Program-made: the position numbers and the translations under genes
In this document: positions 1 through 5,410 of the stretch, in pieces
Layout: every line of letters begins with the position of its first letter
Position numbering within the stretch: the first letter of the stretch is position 1
Notes under the pieces: model-generated
What the model saw: only the letters and a program-made list of their open reading frames with translations
Databases searched by the model: none
What the model was told of the DNA's origin: nothing
Assembly: GCA_016716405.1 (NCBI GenBank)
Contig: JADJWK010000002.1
Location: 1 to 64,000 of the forward strand
Length of the DNA: 64,000 nucleotides
Reading direction: 5' to 3'
Source: Candidatus Melainabacteria bacterium
GTDB taxonomy: Bacteria; Cyanobacteriota; Vampirovibrionia; Obscuribacterales; Obscuribacteraceae

Positions 1-264
1 ACCATGTGCGGTATCGCGGCATATGTGGCTGGATAGATGCTGTATTGATGGCAGAGAGAGCTCCAGATCTCCTGCCAGTAGGACTCGCTTTTCTTGGCGT
101 CAGACTCGTCAGAATCTATTGCCCTGAGAAGACCTGGAATATCACCGGCAGGACCGTAGGCATGGCGTATCTCTTTCCACCTGGGGCTATCTAGGGGGAT
201 CAATTCGGCTCTCCGGGTGCTTCAATGCGTCATCGACATTGTCGGGCTTCAATAGTGAACTCAT
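1..264 (-). CDS. hypothetical protein, frameshifted and cut by the window edge
   Basis: Only about 85 codons lie in the window and the 3' part is off the left edge. From an ATG at 264 one frame gives a peptide beginning MSSLLKPDNVDDALKHPE and stops at a TAG near 190. The next frame then continues as LDSPRWKEIRHAYG and ends near the edge as YPATYAAIPHM. The two halves join as ...RIDPLDSPRW if one base is removed from a run of five identical bases (194-198), so a homopolymer error or a real frameshift is likely. A TTG at 203 preceded by GGAGA could alternatively start the second frame alone. It lies 14 bases downstream of the SIMPL gene on the same strand, so it is probably cotranscribed. I do not recognise a named family. 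Confidence 0.6.
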
Positions 265-278
265 TTATGCATTTAGAC

Positions 279-1058
279 TCACTTTTCTTCGAGCTCGAAG
301 GTGGCGCTGATTCGGGCTTTCACTGGAATCTGGCCGAGGGCGATGCCGTCTGATGCTTCCATCTCTTCGGGTTGCTGAAGGGAGACATTGTTGCTGAGGT
401 TGGAGAAGGAATAACCTCCGCTGCTTGTCGAGTCCTCCGAGACCCACACGGCTTTACCGACTTTCATATCCAGCTCGGTAGCCAGGAGAGAGGCTTTTTC
501 TCTGGCGGCTTTGAGAGCCATCTGTCTTGCTTTGTCGGCATGCTCTCTCAGATTCGACCGCTCGAAGGCTACCCGGCTGATGGAGTTTACCCCCAGAGCG
601 ATGAGATCCTCGATGAGAGGACCGATTGCTTTCGGGTCTTCCAGTTTCATGGAGATTCGCTTGCTCACATGAAATGCGTCGATTACTTTGTCGCCCCGGT
701 GGAAAGAGTTGGAGCGGTCGTATTCGGGATGAACCAATATATAGTCTGTTTGCACCGTACCGGCAGGGAGCTTGTATTTTTTCGCCAGCCCGAGAACAGC
801 TTCCACTACTTTGCCGTTTCTGGCGTAGGCGCTGGCCAGGTTCTTGTTGTAGGTTTCTACACCGGCAACCACGGTGAACCGGTCGGGATTCACATAGACC
901 GTCGCCTGACCCTCGGTGGAGACTGTCCTTCTGTCGTCGCCGATACAGGCGCCCCTGGTATTGACCCGCACAGCCTGGGCCGGAGGCAGCGCTGAGAGTT
1001 GAGAAAAAACTAGAATAAGTGCCGCAAGAGTCAGGCGGAGGGGTCTTTTCGATTTCAT
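279..1058 (-). CDS. SIMPL-domain (DUF541) secreted or periplasmic protein
   Basis: The protein has about 259 residues with an N-terminal signal peptide (MKSKRPLRLTLAALILVFSQ, Ala-rich cleavage region) and then a SIMPL/DUF541 domain. Typical family features are visible: an early VSTEGQATVYVNPDRF strand, a central YNKNLASAYARN segment, and a C-terminal region rich in AREKASLLA. Members of this family (for example E. coli YggE) are envelope proteins linked to oxidative-stress tolerance, but their biochemical role is unclear. I chose the ATG at 1058 because it begins the signal peptide directly; an ATG at 1085 would add nine residues. The gene is divergent from the small gene at 1131, with a shared upstream region of about 70 bases. 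Confidence 0.8.
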   Translation of the reverse strand: MKSKRPLRLTLAALILVFSQLSALPPAQAVRVNTRGACIGDDRRTVSTEGQATVYVNPDRFTVVAGVETYNKNLASAYARNGKVVEAVLGLAKKYKLPAGTVQTDYILVHPEYDRSNSFHRGDKVIDAFHVSKRISMKLEDPKAIGPLIEDLIALGVNSISRVAFERSNLREHADKARQMALKAAREKASLLATELDMKVGKAVWVSEDSTSSGGYSFSNLSNNVSLQQPEEMEASDGIALGQIPVKARISATFELEEK

Positions 1059-1130
1059 TTGCGATTCCCGTGCAGGGGTGAGCATCAGATCTTAGCACTG
1101 GTGCTAGATTGATTATCAGAGGGAGTGTAA

Positions 1131-1510
1131 ATGAGCTACAAGATGGACATCGAGGCGTTGAAGCCGGAGCATTCGGACCTGGCTGACTTTTTCAGCCGGG
1201 TGAGCACTCTCGAGAAGGTCTTCGAATGGGTCCGGCACAATCCGGACAAAGCTGGCGAAATCGAGCTCATACCTCAAGACGAGTTCAGTCACGACATGAT
1301 CGTCGAGCTCACAGACAGACCGGGCTGGTTGCAGGCGTCACCTGACTTGGCCGGCTGACGGCGGTCGCCGTCTTCGATGAAAAACCCGACGCAAGAGTGC
1401 TTCTCGACTGGCGCCTGGCCTCAGGCTGGAAACCGACTGCCTCAGAGCTGGTAGACGGCGAGAGAATCCTCGGCTATGCCGCCTGCCTGATATCGCAAGA
1501 TTCTGAATAA
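1131..1510 (+). CDS. small hypothetical protein interrupted by a -1 frameshift
   Basis: The first frame (1131-1358) has a good ribosome-binding site (GAGGGAG) and encodes 75 residues ending ...RPGWLQASPDLAG before a TGA. The frame one base back continues from 1355 as LTAVAVFDEKPDARVLLDWR and ends at a TAA at 1508-1510. Both halves have convincing protein composition and join naturally as DLAG-LTAVAVFDE, giving about 126 residues. There is no start codon for the second half and no obvious slippery heptamer, so an indel in the sequence or a recent mutation is more likely than programmed frameshifting. No family is recognised. The stop codon lies in a 17-bp tandem duplication, and a hairpin terminator follows. 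Confidence 0.6.
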
Positions 1511-1527
1511 CGCAAGATTCTGAATAA
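1494..1527. repeat. perfect 17-bp tandem duplication over a stop codon
   Basis: The unit cgcaagattctgaataa occurs twice back to back (1494-1510 and 1511-1527). Each copy contains the codons for QDSE and the TAA stop. It looks like a recent slippage duplication at the 3' end of the small gene. Confidence 0.9.
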
Positions 1528-1528
1528 C

Positions 1529-1560
1529 AAGAAGGGTGATGCGAATGCATCATCCTTCTT
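1529..1560. terminator. bidirectional hairpin between convergent genes
   Basis: A 14-bp stem (AAGAAGGGTGATGC with its near-complement GCATCATCCTTCTT, one G-U pair) closes a GAAT tetraloop. It lies exactly between the convergent genes ending at 1510 and 1562 and carries A-rich and T-rich flanks, as expected for a terminator used from both sides. Confidence 0.8.
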
Positions 1561-1561
1561 G

Positions 1562-2359
1562 CTAGCCTCTCATGGCTACCATATTGCCTGACTCGTAGCG
1601 TCTCAGACCGTGGTGGAAGACAACGATCGCGAGACCGAGAACCAGCAACGCTCCTAAGAGACTGTACCAGGCATCGACCAGGGACATTTTCCTGAGCGCT
1701 TCCACCGGATAGCCGCTGACGAATGCCGCCGGGATCACGGTGAAGAGGAGGAGCCGCACTTTGCCGTCGAACAGGTCGAGGGGATAAGTGCTGAAGGCTA
1801 TGAGCGCGTTGCGCCAGCTCTCGCTCAGGGTTTCGGAGTTGCCCAGGTAGAAGCTCAGGCTTCCGGAGAGCACGCTGAATCCCAGGAAGAGCACAGCCAC
1901 GCTCATGGTCAGTACAGTGAATAAAAGCAGATGCTGCCAGTCGGGCCGCAAGAACAATATATACACCGCATAACCGAAGAGCGCGTCCCCCAGCGAGCTG
2001 GCGCTCATTTTGCCGAGCACCAGGTGCGGTAGCAGGGCTCTCGGGTAGAGAAGCCAGACATCCAGTCCTCCAAGGGCGATGATCCGTGCCAGCTCCAGGG
2101 TGTTTCCGAAGAGGCAGTGGGCGATGCCGAAACCTGCGGCGGTCACCGCCCACAATGTCGCCACGTCTGCCGAGGTCCAGCCCGGCACTACCGGATAATG
2201 ATCGAAGACCATCACGAAGTAGGCCAGCCAGATGCAGTCGTTGACGAACATCGCCGTCACCTGGCAGATGAAGGCGCCCCGGTACTCGAGCTTGGCTTTG
2301 AGATTGAAGCCGAAATAGCTGTAAGCCAGATCGAGATAGTTTGCCAGTTTTTTCCACAT
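1562..2359 (-). CDS. ABC-2 type exporter permease, second subunit (COG3694-like)
   Basis: This is a hydrophobic protein of about 265 residues with roughly six predicted membrane segments and no ATPase domain. It begins MWKKLANYLDLAYSYFGFNL, a typical start for the ABC-2 permease family that pairs with a second permease and one ATPase. The ATG at 2359 is preferred because GGAGG lies about nine bases upstream; an upstream ATG at 2374 would overlap the preceding gene. It is the third gene of a minus-strand operon (ATPase 3974-3183, permease 3161-2364, this gene), so the complex is probably an exporter of two different permeases and an ATPase dimer. The substrate is unknown. Confidence 0.8.
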   Translation of the reverse strand: MWKKLANYLDLAYSYFGFNLKAKLEYRGAFICQVTAMFVNDCIWLAYFVMVFDHYPVVPGWTSADVATLWAVTAAGFGIAHCLFGNTLELARIIALGGLDVWLLYPRALLPHLVLGKMSASSLGDALFGYAVYILFLRPDWQHLLLFTVLTMSVAVLFLGFSVLSGSLSFYLGNSETLSESWRNALIAFSTYPLDLFDGKVRLLLFTVIPAAFVSGYPVEALRKMSLVDAWYSLLGALLVLGLAIVVFHHGLRRYESGNMVAMRG

Positions 2360-2363
2360 GACT

Positions 2364-3161
2364 CTATCCTCCATTTAGAGCTATGCGATTGAGGGCCAAT
2401 CGATAGACCAGGGCAACCGCCGTTCCCATCACCACTATCCAGAAGAGCTGGTGCCAGAGAAGCGATACCAGAGAAAACCAGTCCGGGTGGACGAGTTGTC
2501 TGGCGGGACCGCAGACTATATAGCCGAACGGTAGCGCGTTCAGTATCGCCTGCACCTGCTCCGGAAAGAGCTCCAGGGGCATGAGCATGCCGCCTGCTAT
2601 CATCGTCAAACGTGAATAGATGAGCATCAGCCCGGTGGTGTCTTCGAGCCAGAAGGCTCCGAGCCCGATGAGCATATAGCCGAGAAAGTCGAGAGCGAAA
2701 GCCATGGGCAGAGCTAGAAGCACGAACAGGGCTCCGGTCCCGAAATTCGACGGCGGTCCGCCCAGGACCCAGGCGATGGCCACAGCCACCACTGCGGTGC
2801 TGGCGAATTTCACCGTTTGCTCGCCGAAATTGCTCGCCAGCCGGTAGAGCGGGTAGGAGAGCGGTCTTACCAGTTGAACGGCGATCGCTCCGGTGCGGAC
2901 GTCCTCATCGATGAGTGCCGTCACTCGCGGTGAGGACATCATGATGCACTCGGTCAGGGCCAGATACCAGATGATCTCGTCGAGGCTGTAGCCTGCGAAT
3001 CGATCTTGTCCGGCATTGGCGAAGGCGGCCTTCCACACGCACATGAAGATGAAGAGGATCACCGACAGGAACATCAGCCTCCCGCCAACTTCGCCGGCGT
3101 AGGCGAAGTTGGAGCGGGCCGATATCCAGGCCAGGGCTGCGTATTTTCTCAAGAAGCTCAT
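2364..3161 (-). CDS. ABC-2 type exporter permease, first subunit (COG4587-like)
   Basis: A 265-residue integral membrane protein with about six hydrophobic segments. It contains the family-type stretch SSPRVTALIDEDVRTGAIAV followed by QLVRPLSYPLYR, which I associate with the DUF990/COG4587 ABC-2 permeases. A strong Shine-Dalgarno (GGAGGAGG) precedes the ATG at 3161. The next permease starts within a few bases of its stop, so the two are translationally close and presumably form a heterodimer. The transported substrate cannot be told from sequence; the nearby terminator-bearing leader suggests that expression is conditional. Confidence 0.82.
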   Translation of the reverse strand: MSFLRKYAALAWISARSNFAYAGEVGGRLMFLSVILFIFMCVWKAAFANAGQDRFAGYSLDEIIWYLALTECIMMSSPRVTALIDEDVRTGAIAVQLVRPLSYPLYRLASNFGEQTVKFASTAVVAVAIAWVLGGPPSNFGTGALFVLLALPMAFALDFLGYMLIGLGAFWLEDTTGLMLIYSRLTMIAGGMLMPLELFPEQVQAILNALPFGYIVCGPARQLVHPDWFSLVSLLWHQLFWIVVMGTAVALVYRLALNRIALNGG

Positions 3162-3182
3162 GATCTTTTACCTCCTCCGGCT

Positions 3183-3974
3183 TCATAAGGCTACTGCCTG
3201 TGTCATCTCTAGACCGTATATGTGAGCCAGCGCGTCTTCCAGGCTTCTGCCGGCATAACGCTTTCTCAGCGAATCCACGGTCTCGTCGAGCACCAGACGT
3301 CCGTGGTTGATGATCATCACTCGCTCGGCTACGCTTTCGATATCTCCGGTATCGTGGCTGGTGAGAAAGACCGTCAGCCCCTCTCTTCTATTCCAGTCTC
3401 TGATCAGCTCCCGGAGTTGCTGTCTGGCATGGATGTCCAGTCCGATGGTGGGCTCATCGAGGAGGATGAGCCTGGGACCGTGGAGCAGGCTGGCTGCCAC
3501 CTCGGCCCTCATCCTCTGACCGAGAGACAGGCGTCTCACCGGTATGTCGAGAAAGGGGCCGAGATCGAATCTGTCCACCAGCTCGGCGCGCCGTCTCCGA
3601 TATTCGAATCTATCGAGGTTGTAGATCTTGGCGAGAAGATCGAAGGTGTCGCCGGCAGGCAGGTGATACCAGAGCTGAGAACGCTGGCCGAAAACGGCTC
3701 CTATATGAAATGCCATTCTCGCTCTTTCTTTCCAGGGCGTGTAGCCCAGCACTCTGGCCTCTCCCGAGGTGGGCGTCAGGATGCCGGTGAGCATGCGGAT
3801 AGTGGTGGACTTGCCGGCGCCGTTTGGACCGACGAAGGCGAGGGCCTGACCTTCAGGCACGCTGAAGGAGACATTGTCCACCGAGATCACTTCTGATTTG
3901 ACGCTCCGGAATCCACGACGCTTTTTCACCTCGTAGACCTTGCGCAAATTTTCTACTTCCACTGCATATCTCAT
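3183..3974 (-). CDS. ABC transporter ATP-binding protein (COG4586-like)
   Basis: A single nucleotide-binding domain of about 263 residues. Walker A is GPNGAGKST, the signature is LSLGQRMR, Walker B is LILLDEPT with a following D-loop (GLDIH), and the H-loop is TSHD. The Q-loop region contains GAVFGQRSQLWY, a feature of ATPases paired with DUF990-type permeases. I chose the ATG at 3974 (AAGGTG eight bases upstream) over a GTG at 3983. It is the first gene of the three-gene exporter operon. A strong intrinsic terminator sits only about 25 bases before the start codon, so transcription must either begin after it or read through it. Confidence 0.88.
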   Translation of the reverse strand: MRYAVEVENLRKVYEVKKRRGFRSVKSEVISVDNVSFSVPEGQALAFVGPNGAGKSTTIRMLTGILTPTSGEARVLGYTPWKERARMAFHIGAVFGQRSQLWYHLPAGDTFDLLAKIYNLDRFEYRRRRAELVDRFDLGPFLDIPVRRLSLGQRMRAEVAASLLHGPRLILLDEPTIGLDIHARQQLRELIRDWNRREGLTVFLTSHDTGDIESVAERVMIINHGRLVLDETVDSLRKRYAGRSLEDALAHIYGLEMTQAVAL

Positions 3975-3987
3975 ATCGATCACCTTA

Positions 3988-4022
3988 GAGAAACAAAAAG
4001 AGCCTCCTTTTTCGGGAGGCTC
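3988..4022 (-). terminator. intrinsic terminator just upstream of the ABC operon
   Basis: On the minus strand GAGCCTCC, loop CGAAAAA, GGAGGCTC (4022-4000) is followed by TTTTTGTTTCT. It is a textbook rho-independent terminator placed between a structured region (4025-4200) and the ATPase start at 3974. It could end a small RNA gene or act as an attenuator. Confidence 0.85.
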
Positions 4023-4200
4023 GCATGATCTGCTACGTTCGTTATCGCTTCGTTAAAGGAACAATTCGCTCCTTCCCTCAGCAAAACTGCAAATACATGC
4101 GCGCCTCCGACCCGGCTTGCGAGCGCCGAGGACGAAGATGGTTTGCTGCATGTAGTGGCATGTAAACATAGTTCCTTCATTATGAGCGACACACTGATCG
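4000..4200 (-). ncRNA. candidate structured RNA: leader/attenuator or 6S-like small RNA
   Basis: About 180 bases with no convincing protein end in an intrinsic terminator on the minus strand. Long-range pairing is visible: AAGGAAC (4177-4171) with GTTCCTT (4062-4056), and inside it ACATGC (4163-4158 or 4153-4148) with GCATGT (4100-4095), around a GC-rich centre containing CTCGCAAGC. The nested arms form a rod-like fold. That shape and size would fit a 6S-type RNA, while the position directly before an ABC operon would fit a transcription attenuator or riboswitch. I see no signature of a known riboswitch class. A 70-residue open frame overlaps it but has no protein-like composition. Confidence 0.4.
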
Positions 4201-4279
4201 AGTCAACGGATCTTTAAGCAGTCGTATCAATCAGAAGTCGATAAAAGCAGTCGATTCGAGACTAGCAACTTCTATTTCA

Positions 4280-4307
4280 TTGTCACGCGTCACGTGACGC
4301 GTGACAA
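4280..4307. repeat. perfect 28-bp palindrome
   Basis: The left half TTGTCACGCGTCAC (4280-4293) is followed without spacer by its exact reverse complement GTGACGCGTGACAA (4294-4307). It contains two ACGCGT hexamers and a central CACGTG. It lies between the terminator of the acidic-protein gene and the structured RNA region. It could be a dimeric or tetrameric regulator operator or a cruciform site. Having no loop, it is not an ordinary terminator. Confidence 0.9.
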
Positions 4308-4321
4308 AGTTTTCGGACCGG

Positions 4322-4355
4322 AAAATACAAGCGCCGGAACTTATGGTTCCGGCGC
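4322..4355 (-). terminator. intrinsic terminator of the acidic-protein gene
   Basis: On the minus strand GCGCCGGAAC (4355-4346), loop CATAA, GTTCCGGCGC (4340-4331) is followed by TTGTATTTTC. The 10-bp stem and T-rich tail lie about 30 bases after the stop codon at 4383. Confidence 0.85.
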
Positions 4356-4382
4356 TCTGGTCTATATCTTTCGAGATGGGAA

Positions 4383-4712
4383 TTAGCGGCGGGCGGTGGC
4401 CAGCTCCTCTTCTTCCTCTTCCTCGTACTCTTCGTCCTCGTCTTCGTCGTCTTCATCGGTGAGACGATCGAGCTCGGCTTCGAAGATGTCGCTGGGGTCG
4501 ATCTCTTCGAGAATCTCTTCCATGGGATCTTCGACACCCAGTTGCTCGCAGGCAGGAACCAGGCAGCGGGTGATGATCTCGTCGAGGAGTTCTTCGATTA
4601 CCTCGGGATCGGCTTTAGCGTCGTGGTTGGTGAGGGTCTCCATATCGTCCTGCAAGCCTTTCAGCACCTGCAGCGCGTAAATCAGATACTTTTCGGTCTT
4701 TACTTCGGCCAT
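4383..4712 (-). CDS. small hypothetical protein with a poly-acidic tail
   Basis: A protein of 109 residues. The first half is a mixed helical region (TEKYLIYALQVLKGLQDDME) and the last 35 residues are almost only Asp and Glu, ending ELATARR. No signal peptide or membrane segment is seen, so it is probably cytosolic. An AGGAG about a dozen bases before the ATG supports the start. It has its own terminator and a 95-base upstream spacer, so it may be monocistronic. I do not recognise the family; the acidic tail could bind basic proteins or metal ions, but that is a guess. Confidence 0.65.
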   Translation of the reverse strand: MAEVKTEKYLIYALQVLKGLQDDMETLTNHDAKADPEVIEELLDEIITRCLVPACEQLGVEDPMEEILEEIDPSDIFEAELDRLTDEDDEDEDEEYEEEEEEELATARR

Positions 4713-4806
4713 GAGGATAAGTCTCCTGTGTCACAGTTCGGCAGAGCATCAATTTATCATGCGGGCATGGGGATCGAAGTGAAGAAGAATTTCCATATCA
4801 ACAGGA

Positions 4807-5283
4807 TCAGTTTTTAGCCCATCTGAGACCTGCCAGGGTGTCCATGGCCCGCTGGCTTACATAAGGATTATCGTCTTCAGCCAGAGTTTCCAGAAGCTCC
4901 CTGTCCAGGTTATGGTTCTCAGCCATGGCATAGCGAACTTCATCGCTCAGGTCCGTTACCAGAACCCAGAGAGCCGCCACGGGGGTACGGGGATTGTCGG
5001 CAACTGCCTGTCTGACAGCGTCGGAGGGGTTGTAGGCGAGGACTTCCAGGGTCCGGGGCGACGTGCTGGGGCTTTCCGCCAGCAGAACCGCTACTGCCTC
5101 TTTTACCGAGGTGAATTGACCGGCTATTTGCCGGGCCGAGTCGGACTGGTTGGCTTCGGTGGTCTTTTTGATCCAGTTATAGGTGAGAGCGTCGTTGGGG
5201 CTCAGATGACGGAATGTATCGGACTGGCTCATGGCTCTCGATCTCGTCAGCTGCACGGAATTTTGCTCTCTCTGGTTATTCAT
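4807..5283 (-). CDS. HEAT-like / variant leucine-rich repeat protein
   Basis: A 158-residue soluble protein. Its second half has three repeats of about 24 residues with the pattern xxLxxLAxNPsxxVRxAVAxNP: SPRTLEVLAYNPSDAVRQAV, then a PVAALWVLVTDLSDEVRYAM copy, then an ELLETLAEDDNPYVSQRAMD copy. This pattern belongs to variant leucine-rich or HEAT-like repeats, which act as protein-binding scaffolds. The N-terminal 60 residues are polar and probably disordered. GAGAGGAG lies upstream of the ATG. A short protein at 9649-9924 carries a similar repeat, so the motif recurs locally. Confidence 0.7.
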   Translation of the reverse strand: MNNQREQNSVQLTRSRAMSQSDTFRHLSPNDALTYNWIKKTTEANQSDSARQIAGQFTSVKEAVAVLLAESPSTSPRTLEVLAYNPSDAVRQAVADNPRTPVAALWVLVTDLSDEVRYAMAENHNLDRELLETLAEDDNPYVSQRAMDTLAGLRWAKN

Positions 5284-5338
5284 GGTCGTTTAGTCTCCTC
5301 TCGGGGGGAACACAACCATCATGGACCCGGGGAGCGTA

Positions 5339-5372
5339 AAAGAAATGTCAAAATCCGCAAGTTTCTTTGCGG
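5339..5372 (-). terminator. probable intrinsic terminator after the 911-aa TPR gene
   Basis: On the minus strand CCGCAA (5372-5367), loop AGAAAC, TTGCGG (5360-5355) is followed by ATTTTGACATTTCTTTT. The stem is only 6 bp, but the position, about 40 bases after the stop at 5411, and the T-rich tail support it. Confidence 0.6.
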
Positions 5373-5410
5373 CGGCTCGTCAAGAGACTGTTTGAGGTCA
5401 GGGCAGGGGC

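Noticed and set aside
4..36. Frame beginning MCGIAAYVAG, like the start of a class II glutamine amidotransferase
   Set aside because: A TAG follows after ten codons and no frame continues the fold; the opposite strand here encodes a convincing protein.
1356..1358. Second recoded UGA, in the small gene at 1131
   Set aside because: Protein-like sequence after this TGA continues in a different frame, so it is a frameshift and not stop-codon recoding.
3980..4192. 70-codon minus-strand frame before the ABC ATPase
   Set aside because: Composition is not protein-like and the frame runs through the terminator hairpin; the region fits a structured RNA better.
4000..4200. tmRNA gene
   Set aside because: No tag peptide ending in ALAA or similar and no tRNA-like acceptor ends are visible.
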